The translations under genes and the position numbers were made by a program. Below, piece by piece: positions 34,980 to 45,028 of a stretch of 64,000 bases of DNA. The number at the start of each line of letters is the position of its first letter. The first letter of the stretch is position 1. This DNA comes from Acidobacteriota bacterium (GTDB taxonomy: Bacteria; Acidobacteriota; Terriglobia; Acidiferrales; UBA7541). The notes below the pieces were generated by a model. The model worked only from the letters and a program-made list of their open reading frames with translations. It did not search any database and was not told where the DNA came from. The DNA lies in assembly GCA_003167215.1 (NCBI GenBank), contig PMTV01000014.1:236287-300286 (forward strand). The letters are read 5' to 3'.

Positions 34980-35008
34980 AGTATAATTTTTCGCCCCCGA
35001 AAACGCAA
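34980..35008 (-). promoter_or_regulatory. Promoter of the rimP-nusA-infB operon
   Basis: On the minus strand a -35 TTGCGT (35003-35008) and a -10 TATACT (34980-34985) are spaced 17 bases apart. It lies upstream of the attenuator hairpin and just past the shared terminator from ompH. Confidence 0.55.
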
Positions 35009-35061
35009 GGCCGCCCTGGTTTGGCCGGCGTCCGGGATTTGCCCGCCAACATTGCGGAATG

Positions 35062-35107
35062 ACGACAAAAAGGCCTCGCCTTTCGTTCGGCGAGGCCTTT
35101 TTGTCGT
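35062..35107. terminator. Perfect 19-bp inverted-repeat terminator, bidirectional
   Basis: Arms ACGACAAAAAGGCCTCGCC and GGCGAGGCCTTTTTGTCGT pair without mismatch around an 8-base loop. The AAAAA and TTTTT parts fit a two-way terminator. It lies 12 bases past the ompH stop and separates that gene from the rimP promoter. Confidence 0.85.
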
Positions 35108-35118
35108 AAATGTAGAAA

Positions 35119-35760
35119 CTATCGAGGAGCGGGTTGCTGTTGAGCCGGCTGCGGAGTTGCAGGCTTCGGAGTTGCTGACCGCGGCGCCGCGGGCCTTGTC
35201 GCCGCCGCGTTCTTTACCGGATAATTCTGGTCGAAAAGCTTGATGATATCCTGCGTCACGTCGATCGTGTTCGCAGCGTAGATCACTGGAGTGTTCTGCG
35301 CCGACGTATCGAGGATTACGCTATAGCCGTTTTCCTTCGAATATTTGTCGAGGACGTCGATCATCTTGCGGCCGATGCGGTCCACGACTTCACGCTCCGC
35401 CTCCGTATAATCATCCTGCGATTCTTGCTGCTTGCGCTGATAGGTTCGCGTTAACTGATCGCCTTCGCGCGCCAGCCGTGCTTTCTCTTCGTCGCTCAAG
35501 GTATTGGATGTAGTGCGCAGACGCGTCTGCAAATCCTCGATCTGCTTGCGCAGGTTATCGAGTTCTGTCTGCCGTGGCGCAAACTGGGATTGCAGTTCAG
35601 CGGCAGCTTGTTTGCCCTCTGCCGAACTCTGAATCGCCGCCTGAACGCTGATCACGCCTACCTTCGCAGGTGACGCTGCGGCTCCGCCGTTCGATTGCGC
35701 CCAAACTGCGGGCAACATCAACAGGGTCGCCAGGGCCGGAACTCCAAATCGAATCTTCAT
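35119..35760 (-). CDS. skp: OmpH/Skp-family periplasmic chaperone
   Basis: Periplasmic holdase for outer-membrane proteins on their way to BamA. The ATG giving MKIRFGVPALATLLMLPAVWA is chosen because AAGGAG lies 5 bases upstream; it yields a clear signal peptide with a likely cut at WAQS. The mature part begins KVGVISVQAAIQSSAEGKQAAAELQSQFAPRQTELDNL, then a long coiled coil to about 130. The C-terminal 40 residues are a Pro/Ala/Gln tail. It belongs to the lol-bam cluster. Confidence 0.92.
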   Translation of the reverse strand: MKIRFGVPALATLLMLPAVWAQSNGGAAASPAKVGVISVQAAIQSSAEGKQAAAELQSQFAPRQTELDNLRKQIEDLQTRLRTTSNTLSDEEKARLAREGDQLTRTYQRKQQESQDDYTEAEREVVDRIGRKMIDVLDKYSKENGYSVILDTSAQNTPVIYAANTIDVTQDIIKLFDQNYPVKNAAATRPAAPRSATPKPATPQPAQQQPAPR

Positions 35761-35802
35761 TCTCACTCCTTGTTCGAATATTTCGCCAAACACAAATTAG
35801 GG

Positions 35803-35832
35803 ATTATAGCTGTCGCCGCAGAAACAGGTCAA
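35803..35832 (-). promoter_or_regulatory. Promoter of ompH/skp
   Basis: On the minus strand TTGACC (35827-35832) and a perfect TATAAT (35803-35808) are spaced 18 bases apart, about 40 bases before the ATG. ompH can thus be expressed apart from bamA. Confidence 0.7.
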
Positions 35833-35931
35833 CCGGATTTCGTACCCGCGCCCTTTTACTTTCGGATGCTACCGCTCGCGTAGAGGTTGGCCGAACGATC
35901 CAGCCCCTCAACTTCGCACCGCTGCCGAGCA

Positions 35932-38900
35932 TTAGTGCGGCAGCGGCACAAGCAAAACGCGATTATTGCTCTGATCCACAAGAACCCCTAGATTCATCTT
36001 AAGGTCGATCGCGATCGAGTTCGGGCCTATCACCACCGAAGCAGGCTGCAACAAGCCCCCTACACCCAGTACATCGCGCACCTGCGGACCAGCACAGCTG
36101 GACGGACCATTCGGATTCGGCGGGCATACATAACTCACAATCGAGATTGTATTGCTCGAGGCATTGTTCGTTACCAGCGTGCTCGTCTGATAATTGTAGT
36201 CTAGTGACGTAGGCCCAATTCCCACCCGGAATGAAGTGGGAATAAAGGTAATGGGATCCACGATCACGACATTGTTAATAACACTGTCCACCACCAGGAA
36301 ATCCTGATTCACGGGATCAAACACAACTCCTGTGGGCAATTCGAACGGAGAAACCCGGTCGATAATTGAATCGGTTGCGACGTTCAGCAAATCGACACTG
36401 CTCGCCGACGATGCCGTATCCACGGCGGCGTAGTTCAGGGTGGTGATGATCCCGGGTGTGGGCGGGGACGAAAGCACTGGAGCCATTGCGACAGCCACCG
36501 GGAACTGGTCAACCAGTATCGTCGTTCCAAGCGTCGCGCTCGTACCGGTAGCTGGTAGCGAGACAAAACTGACGTTATTCGACGTTGTATTGGCAGTTCC
36601 TGCCGTGGCCGTGTCGGAATTGAGCCCGATGCCCGTCGGCGCAGTACAAGTACCGCAAAGCGGCACGGTAGTGGGAGGCGTAAAAACTCCATCGACTCCT
36701 GCCTCATCCAGGACGGTGACGTTGTTACTGCCAGTATTCGCTACCACCGCCAACCCTAGTCGGTCGATCACCGAAACGCCCGCTGGGTTGGATCCCACCG
36801 AAACGGTTGAGCCGGATAAGATTGGCGCACCCGTGAGCAAATTCAAAATGGATACAGTGTTATCCGCATTATTCGTTACCGCCGCCTGATCGAGGTTCTG
36901 GTCCACCGCCACTCCCACCGGCGTGTTACCTACAGGAACCGGTTGAATTAAGGCGAGTTCGGTGGTGTTAGACCATTGCCCGCCACTTTCTACGTACACG
37001 ATGAAGTTACGCGCGTTCGTGAGCATAGTTGCAGGGATCGCGGCGAGAATCTGGCGGTTGCTTACCACCGTCACGTCGCCGGCTGGGAGCGCTGTTCCAT
37101 CAATGACTACTTGCGGCGCCCCTGAAAATCCAATGCCATTGATTGTCAAAGTCAGCGGAGTCGTGGGACTAGTCACGAACGCCATCGCGGGACTGGACTC
37201 CACTATTTGCAATGCCCGAAACTGTCCGGATATCCCGAGCGTAACAACCGAGACTGTATTGTTCCCCGCATTCACGATGAACGCCTGATTCGTCGCCGCG
37301 TCGATCGCCACCGCCTGTGGCGAGTTGAGCCCCGTAACGGTTTGCAAGACGTTGCTGTTTCCCATGTCCACAATCGCGGCCGTTCCGGCAAGCCCGTTAA
37401 CGGCGATGCCCACATTCGACAGTGGATTTATAGCTGCCCCGATAAACCCGGGCTGGTCAATCGGGTTGCCATTTTCCAGGAACGGGATGCTACTGACTGT
37501 ATTGTCCAGCAGGCTGTAAGTGGTAAGGGTGCCGTTTGGATCAGTGAGCAGCGCCTTATGCGTCTGAGTGTTGATGCCTACGCCCTGAGTTGACGTGGAC
37601 ACCGAGAGACTCCCGATTACCACCGGAGCACGGCCGACCACGTCTCCCGGTGTCACGTTGGGAGCGCGGCCCAGATCTACGATATTGACCGAGCCCCCTC
37701 CGCCAGGCGTAACAATTGCCCAGTTCAAACGCGGGTCAATCGCCACGGACGGAGTTGGCCCAGTGCTGTAGGAACTTAAGCTTCCCCCGATTTGCTGCAC
37801 GAGCACGGGCCTACCGGTGGAGAGGTCCAGGACTGTGGCCAGATTCGTCGATTGCTGCGTGACGAGCGCCCGGTGAGTCAACGAGTTAATTCCGATCGAG
37901 AATGGCAACGCCACCGTAGCGGGCGGAACGGCCGTGTTCGGCAAAGTTAGAGTGGATATTACTGTGTTCGTGGTCAGGTCAATTGCAGTAACGCTGTTGC
38001 CTCCGGTGCCGCTCCCGTTGTTTACCACCACCGCGATGTGGTGGGCCAACTGATCATCAATAGCGACTCCTGTGGGACTCGGGCCCACCGCCACCGGCAC
38101 CACAGTATTGGTGACCAAATTGATGATGCTGACCGTGTTCGCCCCCGTGTTCGCAACCACCGCAACATCCAGCGCAGGATCAATCGCGATTGCCGACGGG
38201 CCGGCTCCCACGCCGATAGAGGTGCTCGGCGCAGTCGGAAATGACGTGGGCTCTATGGATAGGTTCACCGCGGAAATTGGGGGATTAGGCGCTACGACAT
38301 CGGTGTTCTTTACCACGATCGGATAAAGACCAGGCGGACCAAAGTCCGTATCCGAAATAGTAACCTGCAACACCCTTGAGCTTCCCCCGGCACTCACCGT
38401 CACCGGCTGGGCATTAAAGAATACCGACGTGCAGGGCGAGAAATATCCGCCGGTTAGAGTCACGCCTACATCCGCAGCGCTTGCTACCGTGCTATCCGGC
38501 GACGAAGCGACTAGCGCCGGACGCGATGGGTTGATAATCAGATTCGCCTGCTGCGTACGATCGCCATTCTGGCGCTCCACTATAATCGGAATTTGCGGCG
38601 CTGCTGTCTGCGGGGTGCATGGCGCCGGTGAGACCAGCAGAGCTGCTGGTATGGTGGCGCGCAGGAGCGTAGGGCTGATGAATATCGTGGGGACCGGAAC
38701 GCCGCCTGCAAGCACTGTGCTGGTAGAGAAGAAATTTGTACCATTCAGATAAATGTCTTGCTGCACCGAGCCTTCTTGAGCCATCGTCGGCAGAATAGAG
38801 GAGAGTGTCGTTTGACCCGTCGAGCTTCCAATAGTCACTGACGCCGTGGCGGATTGGGAGCTGTCCGCAGCCGATGTGGCCGTGACGGTCACCGCACCCG

Positions 38901-39549
38901 GCGAGGTCAATGGCGCGATATAAGTCCCCGCGGGGCACGGCAGCGGCGCCGCCGGATTCGGGCAGATAAACCCGATGGTCGAGTTGCCGCCAACAACTGT
39001 CATGCCGTCGGCGGTTACGCTCCAAGTGACGGCCGTATTAGTAGTGCCGCTAACTGTCGGCGTGAATAGAATGTTTTCGCCTGGAGCGATGGTCACATTG
39101 TTCGGTGCTATCGAAACGCGCACTCCCGAGCCCACCTCAACGAAACTGATTCCATAAATATTCTGGTTCACCGTGCTTTGCGCCGCGACAACAAAAATAT
39201 TTGGTGACGGCGGCGTAGGTGGAGCAACGTACAGTCCGGTACTGCTTATGGTGCCAAAGCCGGTGAGCTGCCCGCAATTTAGCGGTATAGGATGGGTCAC
39301 AGTCAGACTTGGAGGGGGAAGGCAAATTAGCCAGTTCACCGTGGAAGTCGAAGTACCGGTCACACTAACCGTGAATTGCTGCTGGCCGGGAGGCAAGCCA
39401 GGCTGGCTACTGATAAGAACGGAAATGGGTGACGTAGCGGTGCCCGTCGGTATCACGGTAACCCCGACGGGTGTGCTGTTTCCGCCGCACCGTGCCAATC
39501 CGGCGGCCAGAATTATTACCACCCCTATTTTCCAAGCTCGCATCCTCAC
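35932..39549 (-). CDS. Secreted protein with Ig-like, TIG and YVTN beta-propeller domains
   Basis: A 1205-residue exported protein. The start MRMRAWKIGVVIILAAGLARCGGNS gives a signal peptide; the Cys could be lipidated but Arg before it is atypical for a lipobox. The N-terminal about 240 residues look Ig-like (VSITIAPGENILFTPTVSGTTNTAVTWSV), the next about 220 hold two IPT/TIG-like domains, and from about 470 come YVTN-type propeller repeats (GPSAIAIDPALDVAVVANTGANTVSIINL), with another TIG-like unit near 850 and more propeller repeats behind it. Function unknown. It sits between bamA and ompH, separate from the usual cluster. GGAGGAG precedes the ATG. Confidence 0.85.
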   Translation of the reverse strand: MRMRAWKIGVVIILAAGLARCGGNSTPVGVTVIPTGTATSPISVLISSQPGLPPGQQQFTVSVTGTSTSTVNWLICLPPPSLTVTHPIPLNCGQLTGFGTISSTGLYVAPPTPPSPNIFVVAAQSTVNQNIYGISFVEVGSGVRVSIAPNNVTIAPGENILFTPTVSGTTNTAVTWSVTADGMTVVGGNSTIGFICPNPAAPLPCPAGTYIAPLTSPGAVTVTATSAADSSQSATASVTIGSSTGQTTLSSILPTMAQEGSVQQDIYLNGTNFFSTSTVLAGGVPVPTIFISPTLLRATIPAALLVSPAPCTPQTAAPQIPIIVERQNGDRTQQANLIINPSRPALVASSPDSTVASAADVGVTLTGGYFSPCTSVFFNAQPVTVSAGGSSRVLQVTISDTDFGPPGLYPIVVKNTDVVAPNPPISAVNLSIEPTSFPTAPSTSIGVGAGPSAIAIDPALDVAVVANTGANTVSIINLVTNTVVPVAVGPSPTGVAIDDQLAHHIAVVVNNGSGTGGNSVTAIDLTTNTVISTLTLPNTAVPPATVALPFSIGINSLTHRALVTQQSTNLATVLDLSTGRPVLVQQIGGSLSSYSTGPTPSVAIDPRLNWAIVTPGGGGSVNIVDLGRAPNVTPGDVVGRAPVVIGSLSVSTSTQGVGINTQTHKALLTDPNGTLTTYSLLDNTVSSIPFLENGNPIDQPGFIGAAINPLSNVGIAVNGLAGTAAIVDMGNSNVLQTVTGLNSPQAVAIDAATNQAFIVNAGNNTVSVVTLGISGQFRALQIVESSPAMAFVTSPTTPLTLTINGIGFSGAPQVVIDGTALPAGDVTVVSNRQILAAIPATMLTNARNFIVYVESGGQWSNTTELALIQPVPVGNTPVGVAVDQNLDQAAVTNNADNTVSILNLLTGAPILSGSTVSVGSNPAGVSVIDRLGLAVVANTGSNNVTVLDEAGVDGVFTPPTTVPLCGTCTAPTGIGLNSDTATAGTANTTSNNVSFVSLPATGTSATLGTTILVDQFPVAVAMAPVLSSPPTPGIITTLNYAAVDTASSASSVDLLNVATDSIIDRVSPFELPTGVVFDPVNQDFLVVDSVINNVVIVDPITFIPTSFRVGIGPTSLDYNYQTSTLVTNNASSNTISIVSYVCPPNPNGPSSCAGPQVRDVLGVGGLLQPASVVIGPNSIAIDLKMNLGVLVDQSNNRVLLVPLPH

Positions 39550-39570
39550 TCCTCCGTCCCATCTCGAACG

Positions 39571-39576
39571 ATTATA
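39571..39576 (-). promoter_or_regulatory. -10 box of the TIG/YVTN gene
   Basis: A perfect TATAAT on the minus strand lies about 22 bases before the ATG of the large secreted protein. No good -35 is seen at 16-18 bases, only an A/T run. Confidence 0.4.
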
Positions 39577-39641
39577 TCTATCTCGCGCGTAAAAAAATTT
39601 CCAGGCGCTGTACCTCGATCTCTGAAGACTAGACGCTCATA

Positions 39642-42620
39642 TTAGAAGGTCTTTCCCACGGTAAACCGGAAAGTTTGTTTCGGCTCAATCAGTCCCGACG
39701 GAATATGCTGCACTTGCTGAAACAGAATTGATTCTAGTTCCGGAGCGATCTGCGTCTGTAGCACTCCGGGCGGCAAGCTGTTCTTCACCGCATCGCTCAA
39801 AGAATAGGCGCCCTCCGGCGCCACGATCGTCCCCGTCAAGCGCAAATAATTGTATGCGTAGTAAATGCGAAACGGCGCGTTGACGATCGGCAGAATAACC
39901 TGCAGCTCCAGCCCCGCAGAAGTGCGCGGATGGAAATTCGTGCCGTGAATGATGGGCAGGTCGGTCGTCACATGTACATTTGGGAAATCAGGATTGGGAT
40001 ACTGTTCCTGGAACAAGGCCACCGCTGCGGGATTTAGTGACAATTGCGATTGCCGCAGGATGCCATTCACTCCCACGTCGTTGAACATCACCAGCGTCAC
40101 CGGGCCCGCAATGGGGATGCGATATTCCAGGTTCAAAACGTTCTGATAATCCCCTCCCGGACGAGTGGGAATGAATTCCAAAAGCGGCACGGTGAGCTGT
40201 TGGGGTGTGGGAGCTCCTGTTGGCCCGAGCTTTCTGGGATCGAAGTAAATGATGCTCGTACTGGTCGAAAACGGAATCGAAACAAAAGGAGAGATAGTGT
40301 AGAAATTAAAGCCCCGGACGTCCTGTTCGCCCCCCAGATAAAATCGGTTGAAGGGCGGGATATCTTTCCCGCCATAGCCAGAGATCAATGCCGTCTGGTA
40401 CTTCACCGCGAACACATTGCGGCGCTTGTTGACGGCATGAAAATAGCTCGTCGAAAATGTATTGCTGAAGGTATTCACGTTGCCCTGTAATGGGCCGCCT
40501 TCGAACGACAAACCGTAATAGAAGCTTCTCCCGTGCGTGGGGTTCTGCGGATTGTTCACCGTGCTGTAACTGATCGTTGGTGTGATTTTGCTGGAATGAA
40601 TCCCATTCAGCGCGGAAGGCCCCGCCAGGCTGGTGAATTGGATGCTGTCGAACAGCAACTGCGCCGACTGGCTGAACGTAGTGATGTCTGTCGTGGAAAA
40701 TCCGTACGTGAGCCCCACACGCGCGAAAGAGAACCTTCGCAGCGGCTCACTCAAAAAAATGGTGAAACCCTTTGTGTTCGTGTCGTAGTTTTGCTGCAAC
40801 GCCGGATTCAGGGCCACGTTCTCGCCAAGCAGAGCGCCAAATTGCTTTTCCTGGTTAAAGGAGAGTTTGCTGGCGAAAATGGTGAAGCCGGAAGTAATCG
40901 GCCGATCGAAAAGAAACGGCTCGGTGAATCCGAATGTGTAGCCCCGCTGGAAACTTCCCAATTGCGCCGACAAGGTGAGTGTTTCACCCAGTCCCAGGAA
41001 ATTGTTCGTTTGGTAAGAAGCGCTGACGAACGTGCCGGCGATTCCGCTCACGCCACCGGAGAAGCTGATGGATTGTTTTCCTTTTTCATGCACCTTCAGC
41101 CGGATGTCGACCGTGCCGGCCTTCACGTTGCGCTTCAGTTCCGCGTTCTCCGGCTTGATGACGTCGAAGTAGCCGAGTTGGTTGAGCCGCAATATGCTCA
41201 ATTCCCACAAGCGATTGTTGTACACTTGGCCTTCATCCAGCAGAATTTCCCTGCGGATCACTTTATCGCGGGTGGTAGTGTTACCGGAAAATTCGATGCG
41301 GCGCACGAAGAACTGCTTCTGCTGATCGAACTCCATGGTCAAATTTACGACTTTCTTCACATCATCGATCTCCGTCACCGGCTCGGGTACGAAATCAATG
41401 TAGCCATATTCCCCGTACAGCTTCTTGTAATTGTCGAGCGCCTTCCGTATTTTGTCGGCTGAAAAAACCTCCCCCTCTTTTATCGGGAATACGCGGGCTA
41501 GCAGGTCGGACTTGAAGACCAGACCCACTTCCGGGTCGCTGCTGCGAAATTTCAGGCTCCCCATCCGGAACTGCGCGCCTTCCTCGATCGGAATCGTTAT
41601 GTTCACTCGTTTACCGTGTTTGGATCCAAGCATGGGCCAGGGCCCTTTGACGCCGCTGCGGTCTTCGTCAACCGTATTCAGGACCGGATCACCGACGTTG
41701 ACCTTGAAATAACCGTGGTCGCGATACAGCCCCTTAATTCCTACCTCCAAGTCTTCGTCGAGTTTTTGGCGATCGTAGGTTTTGTCCAAAACTGCGATAT
41801 TCGTGATATAGAGCGGAATCGCATAGGGCCGGTCGTGCCGCATCGCGCGCAAAAGTTTTCCGTCCGAAAAAACTTTATTCCCGGTAAACGTAATCGTGCC
41901 GACCTTCACCTTGGGGCCTTCGTCAATATTGAAGACCAGCTTGACCGCGTTGGTCGCAGCGATACGTTCGTAGGTCGGCTTGACGGTCGCGAATTGCCGG
42001 CCGTGTTCGGCCAGTAGCTCCTTTATTACCACTTCGGCGTGCTTGATTTTCGTCGGATCGAACTGGCTTTCCACCGAAAGACCTACCTTCTTATCCTTGA
42101 ACGCGTCGAGAATATCCGACTCCGAGATCGATTTGTTCCCCTTGTACTCAATCCTGCGGATGATCGGCCGCTCTTTCAAATAGAAAACGACAATTTTACC
42201 GTCCGGCTGGTCCGGGCTGTCTTCCACCTCGAGCCGCACGTCCTCGAAGAACTGTGTGTTCCAAAGTGCCTGGAAATCGCGGCGAACCGCTTCTTCGCTG
42301 TAAGGATCGCCCGGCCGCGAAAAAATCCGCGCGCGCAGAGTGTCCGCCTGGATGCGCCGGTTGCCGATGAATTCGATTCGCTGGATTACGTATTGAGGGC
42401 CGGAGGGTCCCTGGCCCTGTTGAGCCCAAAGAAGATCCCCATGCGCGATTATGCACAAGCACACAACGGCAAGGGGTTGAAACAGGCGCACAAAAATTTT
42501 CGTGCTCGCGGCCCTAGTCAAGGCCGCAGATTTCCGCCCAAGATTATGTGCTCCCCCGCCGGAACCGCTCCCGTCCGGCTTGCGCGTAGGATTCTTAGTG
42601 GGCCACCGGGGTTGCTTCAA
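39642..42620 (-). CDS. bamA: Outer membrane protein assembly factor BamA
   Basis: A 992-residue Omp85 barrel that inserts outer-membrane proteins. Five POTRA domains run from about residue 75 to about 520 (YVIQRIEFIGNRRIQADTLRARIFSRPGDPY, RRIEYKGNKSISESDIL, VGTITFTGNKVFSDGKLLRAM, QFRMGSLKFRS, FFVRRIEFSGNTTTRDKV). The surface-antigen barrel follows, with the VRGF motif in GGEQDVRGFNF and a terminal Phe (TVGKTF), the beta-signal. The N-terminal 40 residues before the signal-like helix (PLAVVCLCIIAHGDLLWAQQ) overlap the clpC end by 26 bases; a TTG or GTG start nearer the signal is possible. Confidence 0.95.
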   Translation of the reverse strand: MKQPRWPTKNPTRKPDGSGSGGGAHNLGRKSAALTRAASTKIFVRLFQPLAVVCLCIIAHGDLLWAQQGQGPSGPQYVIQRIEFIGNRRIQADTLRARIFSRPGDPYSEEAVRRDFQALWNTQFFEDVRLEVEDSPDQPDGKIVVFYLKERPIIRRIEYKGNKSISESDILDAFKDKKVGLSVESQFDPTKIKHAEVVIKELLAEHGRQFATVKPTYERIAATNAVKLVFNIDEGPKVKVGTITFTGNKVFSDGKLLRAMRHDRPYAIPLYITNIAVLDKTYDRQKLDEDLEVGIKGLYRDHGYFKVNVGDPVLNTVDEDRSGVKGPWPMLGSKHGKRVNITIPIEEGAQFRMGSLKFRSSDPEVGLVFKSDLLARVFPIKEGEVFSADKIRKALDNYKKLYGEYGYIDFVPEPVTEIDDVKKVVNLTMEFDQQKQFFVRRIEFSGNTTTRDKVIRREILLDEGQVYNNRLWELSILRLNQLGYFDVIKPENAELKRNVKAGTVDIRLKVHEKGKQSISFSGGVSGIAGTFVSASYQTNNFLGLGETLTLSAQLGSFQRGYTFGFTEPFLFDRPITSGFTIFASKLSFNQEKQFGALLGENVALNPALQQNYDTNTKGFTIFLSEPLRRFSFARVGLTYGFSTTDITTFSQSAQLLFDSIQFTSLAGPSALNGIHSSKITPTISYSTVNNPQNPTHGRSFYYGLSFEGGPLQGNVNTFSNTFSTSYFHAVNKRRNVFAVKYQTALISGYGGKDIPPFNRFYLGGEQDVRGFNFYTISPFVSIPFSTSTSIIYFDPRKLGPTGAPTPQQLTVPLLEFIPTRPGGDYQNVLNLEYRIPIAGPVTLVMFNDVGVNGILRQSQLSLNPAAVALFQEQYPNPDFPNVHVTTDLPIIHGTNFHPRTSAGLELQVILPIVNAPFRIYYAYNYLRLTGTIVAPEGAYSLSDAVKNSLPPGVLQTQIAPELESILFQQVQHIPSGLIEPKQTFRFTVGKTF

Positions 42621-45021
42621 CTACGGGACGGAAAGAAAGACCCTCACTGGAGAGAAAAACCTCCAGCGTAGCCGGCCTTTGCAGTCCGCCCTGAATCAAA
42701 GCTTCCGACAGTGGGTCTTCGACATACTTCTGTAACGCGCGCCGGAGCGGCCGCGCGCCATAATTTCGATCGCCGCAGGTTTTTTCCAGAATCCACTGGC
42801 GCGCTTCCGGTGTCAGTGCAATCTGCACCTGGCGATGCACCAGCGTCTCGTTAATCTGGCCTACCAGCAAATCAATAATGCGCAACAGATCGTCGTCCGT
42901 GAGCGAGTTGAACAATATCACCTCATCCAGACGATTGAGGAATTCGGGATTGAACACCCGCTTGACCTCGCTCATCACCATGTCGTCCTGGCTCTTGGCC
43001 ATCGAGTCGAGTTCTTTCGATGCGAATCCCAGGCCGCTTTGCTTTTGCAGTTGCCGCGCCCCCAGGTTCGAAGTAAGGATGATGATCGCGTTGCGGAAAT
43101 CCACCGTGTTTCCGAGGCCGTCGGTCAGCTGCCCGTCTTCAAAAACTTGCAGCAAGATGTTGTATACGTCCGGATGCGCTTTTTCAATCTCATCCAGCAA
43201 AATTACGGAATACGGAGTGCGCCGTACGCGCTCCGTCAGTTGTCCGCCTTCCTCGTATCCCACATATCCTGGAGGCGCTCCGATCAGTTTCGATACGGAA
43301 TGCTTCTCCATGTACTCGGACATATCGAAGCGAACCAGCGATTTCTCGCTCCCGAACAAAAATTCCGCCAGCCTTCGCGCCACTTCCGTCTTGCCCACTC
43401 CGGTCGGCCCCAGGAACAGGAAACAGCCTACCGGACGGCCCGGCGCCTTCAGACCAGCGCGGCTCCGGCGAATTGCCCGTGCCAGGGCGGTAATCGCTTT
43501 GTCCTGGCTGATGACCCGCCGGTGTAGTTCTTCTTCGATGCGCAGCAACTTCTGCTGTTCGTCTTCCTTGATCGCGGAAACCTGGATTCCCGTCCAGCGC
43601 GCTACAACTTCTTCGATATCCTCGCGCGTAACGATACCCGTGGAAGAATCGTCAATCTTCAACTTCTCTCGCAGCGCTCGCAGGTGCTCTTTTTCTTTTC
43701 GCTCTTCTTCGGAATAGAACCGCGCCTTTTCGAATTCGTGATTGGCGATGGCTGTTTCCATGCGGTGCGTGATGAACTTCACGCGCTTCTGCACCTCGGA
43801 AACTTCATCTGGAAGCATCGCTTGGCGCAGCTTCACGCGCGAACCCGCCTCGTCCAGAAGATCGATGGCCTTATCTGGCAGAAAACGATCGGGGATATAC
43901 CGGTTAGACAGATAGACTGCATAGCGAATGGCTTCGTCCGTGTAGCTGACCGCGTGAAATTTTTCGTAGCGGTCTCGAACGCCCTGCAGCACACGAATCG
44001 CTTCTTCTTCATTGGGCGCGGAAACCTTTACGGACTGGAACCGGCGCTCGAGCGAACGGTCTTTCTCGACGGACTTCCGATATTCCCCAGGAGTCGTCGC
44101 GCCGATGCACTGAATCTCGCCGCGGCTCAAAGCAGGTTTCAAAATATTGGCGGCGTCGAGTGAACCTTCCGCCGAACCCGCGCCCACCAGCGTGTGTAGT
44201 TCATCAATAAAGACGATGGCGTTCTGACTTTCCATCAATTCCTTCATGATGGTCTTCAGCCGCTCTTCAAATTGTCCGCGGTATTTCGTTCCGGCCACGA
44301 TCAAGGAAAGGTCCAGCGAAAGAATGCGCTTGTCCGCAAGAAATGGCGGCACATCTCCATCGGAAATTCTCTGGGCTAGCCCTTCGACGATCGCGGTTTT
44401 CCCTACTCCCGGCTCACCGATCAAGACCGGGTTGTTCTTCGTGCGCCGGCAGAGGATCTGAATCGCCCGCTCGAGTTCTTTATCTCTGCCCACCAGCGGG
44501 TCGAGCTGACCTTCCATCGCAGCCTGCGTCAAGTCGCGGCTGAATTCCGCTAATAAGGAAGCTTCTTTGGGCCGGTTCACTGGCACTTTCTCTCCTGCGC
44601 CGCGCGTCAATTCTTCACGCACAGCCGAAAGCCGCAATCCCCGCTCCAGCAAAATTTCCGCGCCAAAGGATTTCTCCTCGCGCAGCACTCCCAAAAGCAG
44701 ATGCTCGGTGCCTACGTGCTTGTGCCCCAATCTCTCCGCTTCTTCCGCGGCAAAATTGAGAATGCGCTTGCACTCCTGGCTCAGAGGAACTTCTACCGAA
44801 GTCGAAATGCGCTCGCGCACGGTGATCCGTGCTTCTATTTCTTTGCGAATGGATTCGATCGAGCCGTGCGAGCGCAGAAACCGGTTCGCCAGCGCCTTAT
44901 CCTCGCGCAGCAGTCCCAAGAGCAGGTGCTCCGTCTCGATGTAGGGGCTTCCGTATTGGCTCGCCTCGTACCGCGCGAAAAAGATCACGCGCCGGGCTTT
45001 CTCTGTATAGCGTTCAAACAC
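42595..45021 (-). CDS. clpC: AAA+ chaperone ClpC
   Basis: An unfoldase for the ClpP protease, 808 residues. Two N-terminal Clp-N repeats ([38 protein letters not shown], then [29 protein letters not shown]) precede D1 with Walker [10 protein letters not shown] and D2 with [13 protein letters not shown]-like coiled middle domain ([27 protein letters not shown]) marks ClpC over ClpA or ClpB. The tripeptide LGF in SGLGF is the likely ClpP-docking loop. It lies 8 bases from lolD, within an envelope cluster. Confidence 0.94.
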   Translation of the reverse strand: MFERYTEKARRVIFFARYEASQYGSPYIETEHLLLGLLREDKALANRFLRSHGSIESIRKEIEARITVRERISTSVEVPLSQECKRILNFAAEEAERLGHKHVGTEHLLLGVLREEKSFGAEILLERGLRLSAVREELTRGAGEKVPVNRPKEASLLAEFSRDLTQAAMEGQLDPLVGRDKELERAIQILCRRTKNNPVLIGEPGVGKTAIVEGLAQRISDGDVPPFLADKRILSLDLSLIVAGTKYRGQFEERLKTIMKELMESQNAIVFIDELHTLVGAGSAEGSLDAANILKPALSRGEIQCIGATTPGEYRKSVEKDRSLERRFQSVKVSAPNEEEAIRVLQGVRDRYEKFHAVSYTDEAIRYAVYLSNRYIPDRFLPDKAIDLLDEAGSRVKLRQAMLPDEVSEVQKRVKFITHRMETAIANHEFEKARFYSEEERKEKEHLRALREKLKIDDSSTGIVTREDIEEVVARWTGIQVSAIKEDEQQKLLRIEEELHRRVISQDKAITALARAIRRSRAGLKAPGRPVGCFLFLGPTGVGKTEVARRLAEFLFGSEKSLVRFDMSEYMEKHSVSKLIGAPPGYVGYEEGGQLTERVRRTPYSVILLDEIEKAHPDVYNILLQVFEDGQLTDGLGNTVDFRNAIIILTSNLGARQLQKQSGLGFASKELDSMAKSQDDMVMSEVKRVFNPEFLNRLDEVILFNSLTDDDLLRIIDLLVGQINETLVHRQVQIALTPEARQWILEKTCGDRNYGARPLRRALQKYVEDPLSEALIQGGLQRPATLEVFLSSEGLSFRPVVEATPVAH

Positions 45022-45028
45022 GGGTCAC

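Noticed and set aside
40533-41462. Plus-strand frame of 309 codons opposite bamA
   Set aside because: It is a shadow of bamA with no start signal and no protein-like pattern.
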